Assembly: GCA_028280615.1 (NCBI GenBank) | Contig: JANQLK010000027.1 | Span: 62,001 to 126,000, forward strand | Reading direction: 5' to 3' | Length of the DNA stretch: 64,000 nucleotides | From: Woeseiaceae bacterium | GTDB taxonomy: Bacteria; Pseudomonadota; Gammaproteobacteria; Steroidobacterales; Woeseiaceae | Shown here: piece after piece, positions 1-7,992 of the stretch | How positions within the stretch are numbered: position 1 is the first letter of the stretch | Layout of the letters: the number at the start of each line of letters is the position of its first letter | The notes under the pieces: model-generated | The model's input: the letters and a program-made list of their open reading frames with translations, nothing else | The model's database searches: none | What the model was told of the DNA's origin: nothing | Made by a program: the position numbers and the translations under genes

Positions 1-1
1 C

Positions 2-364
2 GACGACTACGATCTCGGATCGACAACCTGGAGTCCGCTGGCGTCGGGCCTCCTGACCGGTAAGTATTCGAAGGGCATTCCTGAAGGCAGTCGCGGCAGC
101 GTCGAGGGCCTGGAATTCTTAAAGAGCGAGCTGACCGATCCCGATCGGCTTGCAAAGGTCGACGCGCTGAAGCCGCTTGCCGACGACATGGGCGCAACGC
201 TCGCGCAGTTCTCGCTGGCCTGGTGTTTGCAGAACCCGAGGGTCAGCTCGGTCATCACGGGCGCGAGCCGGGTCGAGCAGGTGCATGAGAACCTGCGTGC
301 GCTGGAATTCGTTGACAAGTTCACGCCGGACGTCATGGCGCGGGTCGACGAGATCTTCGCGTGA
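2..364 (+). CDS. aldo/keto reductase, C-terminal part (5' end outside window)
   Basis: The open frame enters from the left edge and ends at TGA 362-364, giving about 120 residues. It matches the C-terminal third of the NAD(P)H-dependent aldo/keto reductase family, closest in feel to the YghZ / Kv-beta-like branch. [12 protein letters not shown] is the usual strand-7 motif, LAWCLQNP and [18 protein letters not shown] are the cofactor-phosphate-binding end of the barrel, and the tail falls where family members stop. The catalytic Asp/Tyr/Lys/His residues lie upstream and cannot be seen. The cytochrome gene on the other strand converges on it with only 10 bases between the stops. The substrate cannot be inferred. 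Confidence 0.85.
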   Translation, partial: DDYDLGSTTWSPLASGLLTGKYSKGIPEGSRGSVEGLEFLKSELTDPDRLAKVDALKPLADDMGATLAQFSLAWCLQNPRVSSVITGASRVEQVHENLRALEFVDKFTPDVMARVDEIFA

Positions 365-374
365 CGTCTTCTGC

Positions 375-758
375 TCAATCCGGCGCGGAACCCGCGTACG
401 GATTGGGCGGCAGCAGCTCGTCCGGAACGGCCGCGCGGCGGCCGTGTTCGGCGGGCGGATAATTCTCGGCGAGGTAGGCAATGATGCGCGCTTCCGTATC
501 GGGGTCGAACTGCCACAGGTTCTGCGTTTTCTGCATCCAGCGAATGAGCTTCAGCCATTTTTGGGCGTCGCCGCGCTGCTGGGTGACGAGCTTGAGCGAA
601 TGGCAGGCGATGCAGTTGTTGCGAACCAGTTCCCAGTCATCGGCTACCTTAAGGCCGGTCAGAAGGTCGATCTCGGACTCTTCGCTGGCGACTGGGCCGG
701 TCAGCCCGAGCGCGAGCGCCGCGCTGCCAACAAGAGATGCGAAGCGCACCGGAGTCAT
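375..758 (-). CDS. sorB: c-type cytochrome, probable sulfite dehydrogenase subunit
   Basis: This 127-residue protein has an N-terminal signal peptide (hydrophobic MTPVRFASLVGSAALALG) and one haem c motif CIACH at about residues 49-53, followed by a short class-I-like cytochrome c domain with possible distal Met in WMQK. The start is the ATG at 758, because it overlaps the stop of the upstream sulfite dehydrogenase in an ATGA arrangement, the usual sign of translational coupling. A longer reading with 19 more residues has no signal-peptide logic. By analogy with SorAB of Starkeya, it should take electrons from the molybdenum subunit and pass them to the respiratory chain in the periplasm. The symbol is inferred from context more than from sequence. 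Confidence 0.75.
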   Translation of the reverse strand: MTPVRFASLVGSAALALGLTGPVASEESEIDLLTGLKVADDWELVRNNCIACHSLKLVTQQRGDAQKWLKLIRWMQKTQNLWQFDPDTEARIIAYLAENYPPAEHGRRAAVPDELLPPNPYAGSAPD

Positions 759-2065
759 ACCGCCTGCACCGCGATCCGGTGGCAGGCATTGTTCAGGTAG
801 CCTTTCGGGTTCCAACCCGGAAGCACCATCGGCTGCCGGACGCCCGCGTCATCCGTCGCCCGCGCCCAGATCTCGTAGTAGCCGGCCTGCGGGAAGCGCA
901 CGCTGGCACGCCAGCGCTGCCAGGCCAGACGGTTCCTGGGTTTTTCGAGCGCCGCGCGCTGCCAGGTGGCGCCGAAATCGATCGAGACGTGCACGGCCTT
1001 CACGCGACGATCCCCGGCCCAGGCATGTCCGCGTGTGGCGAGCGCTTCGCCGAGCGGCGCCTCGATGCCGGACCTCGGGTACGTGACCAGCGATTTGACG
1101 GGCATCGACTCGATGATGCAGAAATCTTCGTGCGGAACGTCGCTGCCCGGCGCTACGGGCTTGCAGGGTACGCGGTAAGACGTGCCCGTCATCTTCGGTC
1201 CGTCGTGCACCCGATCGCGAATCACGATGCGTTTGAGCCACTTGCCGCTGACCGAGCCGGGCCAGCCGCCGACGACGAGCCGCAACGGGTGGCCGTTCAT
1301 CGCCGGGATGTCCTCGCCGTTCATGGCCCAGGCGATCAGCGACTCGTTCTCGAGCGCCTTCGCTATCGGCACGCCGCGCGATATCGGGACCAGGTGAACG
1401 TTGCCGCTCGCATGCGTGTCGGCGCTGTAGTAGGCGACATAGACCGCATCGTCGCGGATGCCGACCTCTTCTAGCACGTCCTTCAGGCGAACGCCGGTCC
1501 ACTCGGGACAGCCGACCGCGCCGACGGTCCATTGGTTGCCCGAGGCGGGCGGCACGAATTCACTGCGGCCGTTGCCGCCGCACTCGAGCTGCAGTGCGTA
1601 GCTGTGGTGCCTGAAGCGCGCCTTGAGCTCGTCGATCGTGAAGGTGACCGTTCGCTCCGCCGACTCGCCGCCGATTTCGAGCGTCCAGGCCGCCGTGTCG
1701 ACGCCGCCCGGCGGCACGCCGTTGTTGCGCACGAACAGGTGCTTCGCGGGGGTAATGTCGTCATCGAGCAGATGCGCGGGCGTTTCGGCGTTCACGGGCC
1801 GATCGTTTAAGACGATGAGCCCTTGCTTGCCCGGAATCTCGAACGGCGAGTCCGTGGCCGCGAGCGCCGCCGGTATCAGGCCGGCCGGCAGCCTGTCGGC
1901 GAACGGGATCGAGGCGCCGAGCGCCGTCGACATCGCGACGAGCCCGCTGCCCTTGAGGAAGCCGCGCCGCGTGACCGGGTCGGTCTTCCGACCCCACGTA
2001 CGCTCGTCGGCAGCCAGCGGATCGGCGGAATACAGTTCGTGCAGGCCGCGGTAGAGTTTGCTCAT
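755..2065 (-). CDS. sorA: Tat-exported molybdopterin sulfite dehydrogenase, catalytic subunit
   Basis: The 436-residue protein has a twin-arginine signal (TRRGFLKGSG, residues 32-41, then a hydrophobic stretch to an Ala-rich cleavage region near 70). It then shows the sulfite oxidase fold. The molybdenum ligand is Cys162 in LQLECGGNGRSEF, SGNVHLVPISRGVPIAKAL and MNGHPLRLVVGGWPGS are the pterin-binding parts, and the C-terminal Mo-co dimerisation domain includes VHVSIDFGATWQ. The family oxidises sulfite to sulfate. It follows the anion exporter gene by 27 bases and overlaps the cytochrome gene, so the three form an operon. A methionine sulfoxide reductase MsrP is less likely, given the dimerisation domain and cytochrome partner. 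Confidence 0.85.
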   Translation of the reverse strand: MSKLYRGLHELYSADPLAADERTWGRKTDPVTRRGFLKGSGLVAMSTALGASIPFADRLPAGLIPAALAATDSPFEIPGKQGLIVLNDRPVNAETPAHLLDDDITPAKHLFVRNNGVPPGGVDTAAWTLEIGGESAERTVTFTIDELKARFRHHSYALQLECGGNGRSEFVPPASGNQWTVGAVGCPEWTGVRLKDVLEEVGIRDDAVYVAYYSADTHASGNVHLVPISRGVPIAKALENESLIAWAMNGEDIPAMNGHPLRLVVGGWPGSVSGKWLKRIVIRDRVHDGPKMTGTSYRVPCKPVAPGSDVPHEDFCIIESMPVKSLVTYPRSGIEAPLGEALATRGHAWAGDRRVKAVHVSIDFGATWQRAALEKPRNRLAWQRWRASVRFPQAGYYEIWARATDDAGVRQPMVLPGWNPKGYLNNACHRIAVQAV

Positions 2066-2092
2066 GCCGTGTGCCTCGTCTTTCGAGTCCGG

Positions 2093-3148
2093 CTAGTAGA
2101 GTACCGAAATCAGGGCCACGCTGACGACGCCCACGACGAGCGCCGAGAACAGGCCGACGCCGAGCGGCTTGAAGCCGATCGTCACGAGCCCGCGAATGCT
2201 CGTGCCGAGCCCCACCGCCGCCATTGCGACGGCCAGGCAGAGCTCGGCAGTCTCCTTGATCGTGCTGACCACGGTCGACCACTGCCCGGGCGTCAGGACG
2301 CCGAATGCAAGATCGCCCATGTCGCCGACCGTGCGCGCGAGGCTCATGAGCGCGAATCCGACGACGAACAGTGGAATCATCGTGTACCAGGGCGGCGGGT
2401 CCTCACCGCCCGAGTTCCGGCGGTGATGGACGATGCACATGAGCGGAATCACGAGCAGCATGCCGAGGTTGCGGACGAGCTTGGTGACCGTGGCTGTGTC
2501 GAGCGCGGCCGCCTCGCCGTAGAACTGCTGGTACACGAGGCCGGCGCCGGCGACCTGCGCGGTCTCGTGCACCGACGTGCCCAGGAACAGGCCGGCCGCG
2601 AACGGGTCGCCGTCGAAGATGACATTCCCCGCGAACGGATATACGAGCATGGCGACGATGCCGAACAGCGTGACGCAGGCGACGGCGTAGCTGACCTCGT
2701 CGTCCTTGGCCGTGATCGTCGGCGCCGTCGCGACAATTGCGGTTGCGCCGCAGATGCTCGTCCCGACGGCGATCAGGGTGCCAAGGTTGGCCGACAGACC
2801 CAGCCGCCGCGCAAGGTAGGTGACGAGAATGAGCGCGGCGCTGACCGTGCCCAGGATCACGGGCAGACTCTTGAGGCCGATCGCGCCGACCTCGCCGAGG
2901 CTCAGGCGGACGCCCAACAGCACGATGCCGAAGCGCAGCACGCGCACGAGCCCGAAGCGGATGCCGGGATCGAACCACGCCGGTAGTGAGATGAGGTTTC
3001 GGACCGCTATGCCCAGGAGTATCGCCATCATGATGGCGCTGATCGGGCTCTTCGGCAGGCCGAGCCAGCGAATGCCGATCAGCTCGGAGAGAAAGCCGCC
3101 ACCGAGCGCCAATGCGAGCGCCAGTAGCAGGCCGGGCAGTAGGGACAT
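2093..3148 (-). CDS. YeiH/UPF0324 family putative sulfate exporter
   Basis: The 351-residue protein is almost entirely hydrophobic helices, about 10-11 predicted membrane spans. It carries family signatures: SPISAIMMAILLGIAVRN near residues 35-52, the glycine-rich GTSICGATAIVATAP near 128-142 and GTSVHETAQVAGAG near 190-203. YeiH/UPF0324 proteins are annotated as putative sulfate exporters. As first gene of an operon with a sulfite dehydrogenase, removal of sulfate or another sulfur anion is a sensible role, but that is inference. No strong ribosome-binding site precedes the ATG at 3148. A start slightly downstream would not change the fold. Confidence 0.8.
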   Translation of the reverse strand: MSLLPGLLLALALALGGGFLSELIGIRWLGLPKSPISAIMMAILLGIAVRNLISLPAWFDPGIRFGLVRVLRFGIVLLGVRLSLGEVGAIGLKSLPVILGTVSAALILVTYLARRLGLSANLGTLIAVGTSICGATAIVATAPTITAKDDEVSYAVACVTLFGIVAMLVYPFAGNVIFDGDPFAAGLFLGTSVHETAQVAGAGLVYQQFYGEAAALDTATVTKLVRNLGMLLVIPLMCIVHHRRNSGGEDPPPWYTMIPLFVVGFALMSLARTVGDMGDLAFGVLTPGQWSTVVSTIKETAELCLAVAMAAVGLGTSIRGLVTIGFKPLGVGLFSALVVGVVSVALISVLY

Positions 3149-3356
3149 GGGTCAGTGCTTTGCGGAACGAGGCCGGAATACTGCGCCGGCAGCGGCAAAA
3201 CCGCAAGCGCGACTATTCGGGCCGGACGCCTCTCCGAATGGACGCGATGGCAGCGGCCGACCGGCCCCTCAGGGACGCCGTCGACTGCGCTTTGCGCCCG
3301 CGATTCCGGCTCTGGGCGCGACCGTGCTTCAGGACAAATAAGGAGAGACCGACGCG

Positions 3357-3533
3357 ATGAGCAGTGTAGACGATTTGCGGGTAGACCAGGCGTCTCTGGT
3401 CTACGCGATGGCGGCCTTTCTGCAGAGCGCGGCGGTCGTGTTGCTGGTCGTCCTCTTAGGCGCCATCGGCGTCGCCGTCAGTATGGGTATCGTCGGCCTG
3501 TTCACCGGTGCCGTGGTGCTGGCTGTAGGCTAG
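3357..3533 (+). CDS. 58-residue small membrane protein
   Basis: A short frame of 58 codons starts at ATG 3357, about 10 bases after an AAGGAG Shine-Dalgarno (3340-3345), and stops at TAG 3531. The product has a short polar N-terminus (MSSVDDLRVDQ), then two hydrophobic stretches (about residues 20-42 and 44-58) rich in Val, Ala and Gly, so a small two-span or hairpin membrane protein is likely. No family is recognised. It is divergent from the sulfite operon and sits just before tRNA-Arg. The good ribosome-binding site and clean hydrophobic pattern are the only support. Confidence 0.5.
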   Translation: MSSVDDLRVDQASLVYAMAAFLQSAAVVLLVVLLGAIGVAVSMGIVGLFTGAVVLAVG

Positions 3534-3711
3534 GAGCTTATTACCGTCTGGATAAGCCCCCGAGGGCCTGGACAACGCGACAAGCGAGGAGGCCGGCCTA
3601 AGTACCCCCGAGGCGGAAAAACCCACCAAAAGCCGCTTTACGTCCCCAAAACAGATCAGTAGACTATGCGCCCCTGATTGGCAGGCCCCAACGCCCGCCA
3701 CACCAGACAAA

Positions 3712-3788
3712 GCGCCCGTAGCTCAGCTGGATAGAGTACCTGGCTACGAACCAGGCGGTCGGGAGTTCGAATCTCTCCGGGCGCGCCA
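3712..3788 (+). tRNA. tRNA-Arg (anticodon ACG)
   Basis: A full cloverleaf can be drawn. The acceptor stem is GCGCCCG/CGGGCGC with discriminator G and an encoded CCA, the D-arm has GCTCAGCTGGATAGAGT, the anticodon loop CTACGAA lies in a CCTGG/CCAGG stem, and the T-arm has TTCGAAT. The anticodon ACG reads CGN arginine codons after deamination to inosine. Its 3' half (3740-3788) recurs, interrupted, at 25279-25404, and a decayed integrase lies just downstream, so this gene is probably the attachment site of the following island. Confidence 0.97.
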
Positions 3789-3798
3789 TACGGAACAA

Positions 3799-3833
3799 GG
3801 GTTTACAGTTTTTCTGTAGGCCCTTTTTCTTTT
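3799..3833 (+). terminator. Rho-independent terminator after tRNA-Arg
   Basis: A 10-bp stem (GGGTTTACAG with CTGTAGGCCC, two G-T wobbles) around a T5 loop is followed by TTTTTCTTTT. It lies 11 bases after the tRNA CCA and would end tRNA transcription. It is inside the putative island, so it came with the element or was captured with it. Confidence 0.7.
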
Positions 3834-3999
3834 CAGCGTAGATAAATCGTAGAGTTGTTCTCTACGATTTCCAGCCCCCGTTCGATTCGAGACGCCGCAT
3901 TCGATAGATGCTCCGGTGCAAGATGCGCGTGCCGGAGTACCATCTCGTACGACTTCCAACCGCCCAATTCCATGGGCTCCCGCAAACCGGTTTCGCTCC
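3833..3999 (-). pseudogene. C-terminal remnant of a tyrosine recombinase (integrase)
   Basis: The minus strand encodes a fragment resembling the end of phage-type integrases: MELGGWKSYEMVLR followed by HAHLAPEHL and an Ala-rich tail, ending at stop 3833. In the family this segment reads RYAHLAPEH, with the Tyr as the DNA-cleaving nucleophile. Here the codon is CAC (His) instead of TAC (base 3931), so even this piece would be inactive. The Arg-His-Arg catalytic residues are gone and the reading joins unrelated sequence by about 4000-4035. Its position directly downstream of tRNA-Arg is typical of an integrase that used the tRNA 3' end as attB. Confidence 0.75.
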
Positions 4000-4034
4000 T
4001 GACACAACGGCCCCCTATACGCGCTATCCGCGCC

Positions 4035-4202
4035 GGCGACCGCTGGTCGGTCAAGCTCTGGGCCCGCAATCTCACCGACGAGGAGTTTCCCGTGCGGGGC
4101 TTCTTCTTTGGCAACGATCCTCGCGACGGCTATACCGCACACGGCTTTACGCAGCTGGGCGCGCCGCAGCATGCGGGCGTCACCGTCAACATCGAGTGGT
4201 AG
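4035..4202 (+). pseudogene. C-terminal tail of a TonB-dependent receptor
   Basis: About 55 codons ending at TAG 4200-4202 read like the last strands of an outer-membrane TonB-dependent receptor: WSVKLWARNLTDEEFPVRGF, then a final strand ending VTVNIEW with a C-terminal aromatic residue, as outer-membrane barrels need for BAM assembly. There is no start, plug or rest of the barrel. Upstream sequence is integrase debris on the other strand, so the receptor gene was cut by a deletion or recombination at the island edge. Confidence 0.7.
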
Positions 4203-4260
4203 GGGCTAGGGAAGCTCTGTCCTCCGCCAGGGCGCTCTACGACTTTGCAGCCCGGGCAGG

Positions 4261-4953
4261 TTACCGTCGGCTGCGACTGCTACCAGGACCACGCGGTTGG
4301 TAAACCGGCTGTTGTCTTTTCCGCAATCCTGCAAGCAGGAGCAGTCCGGCGCCGAGCAATGCCAGCATTCCAGGCTCCGGCACAGCTACGGTCGCGAAGC
4401 CGGCAACCGAGAATTCGCTGCCGGTGTGTTGCCCGAATTGATCGACGTAGGCCAAGAAGTCGACATAGGCCGGATTGAAGCTGCCGCCGAAATTGACGTA
4501 GTACTCGCCATTGGGATCGTAACTCGTTGCGTGAACGAGGAACTGCTGAATCAGCCCGCCGGCGCTGTCGTACAGCCGGACCCAACCGGACTCACCTGCA
4601 TTTCCGCCGTCGTTGGCCGGAAACAGGTCGGTCAGCAACACGCCGGTCAGCCAGTTGTCCGGGTTTACGTACAGTGCGGCGTCGAAGAGAACGGAGAGTA
4701 TCTCGTCGCGATCGATTTCGTCCTGCTCGCCGCCGAGAATGCCGTAGCCATCAATATTGTCGCGATACAGCAAGTCGCCGTTGGCGGTCACGGTGATGCC
4801 GTCGGCGGTGAAGGACCCCGTTCCCGCACCGCCCCACACGGTGTCATCGCGAAAATCGATGTCGAGCTCGATCGGCGCAGCGATTGCCGTCATGCTCGAC
4901 ATCACAAGTAAACCTGCGACGTACGTCGCACTAACGAAGTTGCCCAGCGTCAT
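4261..4953 (-). CDS. PEP-CTERM sorting-domain exported protein
   Basis: The 230-residue protein starts at ATG 4953, with GGAAGA about 6 bases upstream. It has a signal peptide (to about AIAAP, residue 27), a beta-rich Gly/Asp/Asn body and a C-terminal tripartite tag: VPEPGMLALLGAGLLLLAG then the basic cluster LRKRQQ. This is the PEP-CTERM signal processed by an exosortase (EpsH-type), which usually leads to surface or exopolysaccharide-associated release. No enzymatic domain is recognised. A sigma-54 promoter lies 37 bases upstream of the start. No exosortase gene is in this window. A longer N-terminal reading to 5019 would place the signal peptide internally and is rejected. Confidence 0.85.
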   Translation of the reverse strand: MTLGNFVSATYVAGLLVMSSMTAIAAPIELDIDFRDDTVWGGAGTGSFTADGITVTANGDLLYRDNIDGYGILGGEQDEIDRDEILSVLFDAALYVNPDNWLTGVLLTDLFPANDGGNAGESGWVRLYDSAGGLIQQFLVHATSYDPNGEYYVNFGGSFNPAYVDFLAYVDQFGQHTGSEFSVAGFATVAVPEPGMLALLGAGLLLLAGLRKRQQPVYQPRGPGSSRSRR

Positions 4954-4989
4954 GTGTCTTCCGATAAAAAACAGAGGTACCGATATACG

Positions 4990-5005
4990 AGCAAGTCTCG
5001 TGCCA
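4990..5005 (-). promoter_or_regulatory. sigma-54 (-24/-12) promoter of the PEP-CTERM gene
   Basis: Read on the minus strand, this is TGGCACGAGACTTGCT, an exact fit to the RpoN consensus TGGCACGNNNNTTGCW with correct GG-GC spacing. It lies about 37 bp before the ATG at 4953. PEP-CTERM genes in other proteobacteria are known to depend on RpoN with the PrsK/PrsR two-component system. A matching site precedes the other PEP-CTERM gene in this window (36232-36247). Confidence 0.85.
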
Positions 5006-5556
5006 AAATAGGAAAACACTGTCCAACAATGAGTTACGAAGGACTACGACAATCGTTCGACGAGAGTTGTCAAGCCTTCCGACAGACTGCCCAGATTTCC
5101 GCGCTCGGGCGACCGCACGTGACTTAACCATAAGCACATCCGTCGGCTTTGGCGCGGTCTGCAATGCTCCGGGATAGCGCGTGGGCGAGCGTCGTGGCGG
5201 GAATAAGGATTCTATGTTGAGGCGCAAATCCGATGTTCCGGGTTGAAGCGGGTCTGGTTGCCCAATAGCGCGGCGAAGCGAGCCGTTCCGGCGTGCGGCC
5301 TTCCGTCTTGCCCCGTGCAACCCCGCCATACTGGCCTCAGCGGTAGCCGAAACTCGCCCGGCCGCGTGCTTGACCTGAAGAAGCGGACATTGCCTTTGCG
5401 TCGGTATCGCTGACAGTGGACCACTGCCCAGCCGCCGGGCGCACTGCGAGCGTGCGCGCAAACTCAACGCCGGGAGCAGCTCTTGCCTGTCCTCGAATGA
5501 GACTCGGAGCGGCGCAGCCGCGGAGCCCGCAGGGTCGAAACAGCGCTAAGGTTGTT
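5006..5556. other. non-coding stretch upstream of the PEP-CTERM gene
   Basis: No convincing gene, RNA or hairpin was seen between the sigma-54 promoter and 5556. Binding sites for an RpoN-dependent activator would be expected in its first 200 bases, but no clear repeated motif could be identified by eye. Confidence 0.4.
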
Positions 5557-5814
5557 TCAGGTAATCCCGCCGGACGCGCCGTCTAAATCAAAGGTTTGGC
5601 CGGTTTTGCCTGCTAGCCCTTTGTTCATTTCCGACACTTTTCCGACAGTCGCCTTGGTCTTGTGGCCAATAGGCATCAGGTTGGGCATTTGCCGTCCGCC
5701 ACGATTCACGATCGCCTCGGCAGCATCGATCAGTTCCTGCAATCCTGGCGTAGCGTCGGAAGCAAAATTCCAATCCGGGGAATGAATGTCTGCTCTGAAC
5801 CTGCAAGCAGACAT
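5557..5814 (-). CDS. short hypothetical protein, uncertain
   Basis: An 85-codon frame (ATG at 5814) contains a plausible helical stretch GLQELIDAAEAIVNRGG followed by basic and glycine-rich sequence ending DGASGGIT. It is not recognised. The ribosome-binding site is weak. It lies divergent to the serine hydrolase gene, whose start is only 41 bases away. It may be a fragment of a larger lost gene rather than a functional protein. Confidence 0.3.
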   Translation of the reverse strand: MSACRFRADIHSPDWNFASDATPGLQELIDAAEAIVNRGGRQMPNLMPIGHKTKATVGKVSEMNKGLAGKTGQTFDLDGASGGIT

Positions 5815-5855
5815 GGGGATGTTATAAAGTCTCGGCCGATCGCTAGTGACCCATA

Positions 5856-7256
5856 GTGGACACCGCGCTGCTCGATTGGAGATCCGCGTTGACATCGAAA
5901 TTAGCCTGCGTCGTTCTCGTATTCTTCGCCACGGGTGCTAGTGCGCAGAAAGATGAGTCCATAGCACTTCGAAACAATGCTGACATGTTGCTGGACCGCC
6001 TTCATGAAAGCGGCGATTTCAGCGGGGCCGTGATGATCGGGGCCGACGACCTCGTCGTTTACGAGGCGGCTTTCGGGATGGCCGATCAGACCCGCGCATT
6101 CACGCTAGACTCGTCCGCAGATGGAGCGTCTCTCGCCAAGACCGTAACAGCGGCCGTGATTTGGCGGCTGATCGGCGATAGGGCGGTTGCACTGGATGAT
6201 TCAGTGAACGAACACCTCTCCGAGTTTCCCTACGAAGGAGTGACGATTCGGCATCTGCTCGGACATACAGCCGGATTGCCCGACTACGGCGCAATGCAGC
6301 CGCTACTCGAATCCGGTGAGGCTGCGGGAAACCTGAAACTGCAGGAGTACATGGCCACGACCTCGCCCCGCCCAATGCATGAGCCGGGCTCCACCTTTAG
6401 CTACTGCAACACTTGCTATGACACGCTCGCCCTACTTGCGGAGCGCGTTACTGGGGCATCATTCAACGAGCTTGCGATACAGGACTATCTTGGCGGTTTG
6501 GGCGCGGTCCGCGCGTTCCTGAGGCCTGTCAGATTCGAAGATTGGCGCGAGCCCAGGACATTAGGGTTCGGGTCCAGTCTCCCGAATGCCGAAGTCGTCG
6601 ACGTGTTTGACAACGAGGCCTTTTACGGAGGCTCCAATATCTACTTTGCGGTGCGTGACCTGCACGCGTGGGCAAAAGCCTGGGTTGACAAACGCGCATT
6701 GCCCGCATCGGTTTACGAAAGCGCTCGGCTGCCTGCACGAATCGGAGAATTCGAATCCTCAATAAGTCTATCGAGCTGGTACTGCAACGCAGCCGAAGAC
6801 CGCTGTTACTACACGGGCCATCTTCAGGGCTTCTTCAACTTCGTCTATTGGGACGTGTCGAGACGCCTCACCGTGGCATTCGTCAGCAATAACTCGATGG
6901 CGCCGCCCCTACAGCCTTGGCTCATGCGTTCTCTTGTCAGTGTTGCCGAGGGGCGCAGCGTCGAGGCCATGCCAATCGTACCGCCGAAGGACAAGGAGGT
7001 GAACGTCGCTGCAATCCGCGGACTCTATCGTCTGCCGGGCGTCGGCGACGTGAGGCTCGACGTGTCCACGGCTGGTCCTATATTGCGGGTCGATCAAGGC
7101 CCAATCTACGCCATGTATCCAGTCGGATTCGGCACGCTCTACGTGCCCGGCAAAGATGCGTATATCGGGATTGAGGCGTCAAATGACGCCGCGTCACCGA
7201 ATCTGACATGGTCTTCTGTCTTCACAAAGTCCAATGGGCTTCGACTTCAGCGATGA
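5856..7256 (+). CDS. serine hydrolase, beta-lactamase / PBP4* family, exported
   Basis: The 466-residue protein begins at GTG 5856 and has a signal peptide (hydrophobic residues about 15-30, ending ASAQ). It has the class C beta-lactamase/esterase fold. The nucleophile motif is S92-L-A-K95, the second motif is Y184-C-N186, and RHLLGHTAGLPDY is the typical 'HLL.HTSGL' block. The third motif is probably GHLQGF near residue 325. A roughly 90-residue C-terminal beta domain (from NVAAIRGLYRLPG) resembles the DUF3471-like extension. Such proteins are usually periplasmic esterases, D-aminopeptidases or peptidases. The substrate is unknown and resistance should not be assumed. It stands alone with no operon partner. 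Confidence 0.8.
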   Translation: MDTALLDWRSALTSKLACVVLVFFATGASAQKDESIALRNNADMLLDRLHESGDFSGAVMIGADDLVVYEAAFGMADQTRAFTLDSSADGASLAKTVTAAVIWRLIGDRAVALDDSVNEHLSEFPYEGVTIRHLLGHTAGLPDYGAMQPLLESGEAAGNLKLQEYMATTSPRPMHEPGSTFSYCNTCYDTLALLAERVTGASFNELAIQDYLGGLGAVRAFLRPVRFEDWREPRTLGFGSSLPNAEVVDVFDNEAFYGGSNIYFAVRDLHAWAKAWVDKRALPASVYESARLPARIGEFESSISLSSWYCNAAEDRCYYTGHLQGFFNFVYWDVSRRLTVAFVSNNSMAPPLQPWLMRSLVSVAEGRSVEAMPIVPPKDKEVNVAAIRGLYRLPGVGDVRLDVSTAGPILRVDQGPIYAMYPVGFGTLYVPGKDAYIGIEASNDAASPNLTWSSVFTKSNGLRLQR

Positions 7257-7387
7257 GGCATCACACTGGCTGAGTCGAATCGGCGAAGAGCCGTGTTGTC
7301 TTGACTGACTCAACGGCCGCCATTGGCCGATTTCTGAACCTCAGAGAGGGCTGAAAGGAAGACGTTGAGCGCCCGGTTTCGCAGGAG

Positions 7388-7440
7388 ACCGTACCCCCGC
7401 CAGGTTAGCCACCCACGATGTGGGACTTCCCGATATTCTG
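7388..7440 (+). repeat. dispersed 53-bp repeat, copy A
   Basis: This 53-bp segment matches the reverse complement of 59541-59593 at 48 of 53 positions by hand alignment. It starts ACCGTACCCCCGCC, ends TTCCCGATATTCTG and includes GTTAGCCACCCACGATG. It lies 18 bases before an IS3-type orfA fragment, so it may be the end of a decayed element, although the second copy is not next to any transposase sequence. Confidence 0.7.
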
Positions 7441-7458
7441 AAGAAGGGAGGTCCCTGG

Positions 7459-7540
7459 ATGAAGCGCAGGCGACACACCAAATACAAGATCATCTCGATC
7501 CTGAAGGAGCACGGGGCCGGCGCCTCGGTGCCCATCCTTC
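7459..7540 (+). pseudogene. IS3-family transposase OrfA remnant
   Basis: From ATG 7459 the frame gives MKRRRHTKYKIISILKEHGA and then GASVP, the characteristic N-terminus of IS3-group OrfA proteins (compare MKRRRYSEEQIIGILKEHEAG). Similarity stops after about 26 codons; the helix-turn-helix and the whole of OrfB are missing. It preserves an AAGGGAGG-type ribosome-binding site. It is an insertion-sequence scar inside the island. Confidence 0.7.
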
Positions 7541-7978
7541 CGGGAAGCTATTGGCGACGAGAGGCCTTGCGTCGAGTCACTCCTTCCAGGCGTAGCAAAC
7601 AAGCTATTCAGATTCTGCAAGTGCGACGAACAAAGTAATCAATCCGAACGAACATGCGCGCCGAAAAGCAAAGGTACCCGCACTCTCCAACGGCGCGCCG
7701 TAGAACATCTAAAGCCCCCTTCCGCAATGACCGTAAAGCTGAGTATCGGAGGTCCAGACGTCAGGCCGCGGCCGGCCACCGCCCATTTTTTCGCCTTCTC
7801 AAACTGCTCCCGTGAGGCATCGATATGCTTCAACATTATCGCCTCGCCAACACAGCCGCTAGCTTCCCAACAATGATCAGCAGGACTCCAGCCCATAAAA
7901 CAACAGGGCTCGTTGTCGCCTACGGCATGCGCAAAGGCTCTGGCACCCTGGACATACTGGCAACAGTCTCTACAATGC
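7541..7978. other. no gene seen
   Basis: An 85-codon minus-strand frame (7639-7896) was judged spurious: it lacks a ribosome-binding site and protein-like composition. Nothing else was recognised before the first LacI-type operator. Confidence 0.4.
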
Positions 7979-7992
7979 TGTAAACGTTTACT
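7979..7992. promoter_or_regulatory. LacI-type operator O1, distal site upstream of the TonB receptor
   Basis: The sequence TGTAAACGTTTACT differs at one base from the perfect palindrome TGTAAACGTTTACA found four more times in this locus. It lies about 330 bp before the receptor start and 243 bp upstream of the promoter-embedded operator, a distance compatible with repression by looping. Confidence 0.75.

Noticed and set aside
1823..2986. 387-codon plus-strand frame over the sulfite operon
   Set aside because: Arg/Asp/Glu-rich low-complexity translation typical of antisense to a GC-rich gene; the minus-strand genes are certain.
3744..4172. 142-codon minus-strand frame running across tRNA-Arg and ending RRDSNSRPPGS
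   Set aside because: Its C-terminus is just the antisense of the tRNA, a common false annotation; only a short integrase-like part in the neighbouring frame is real.
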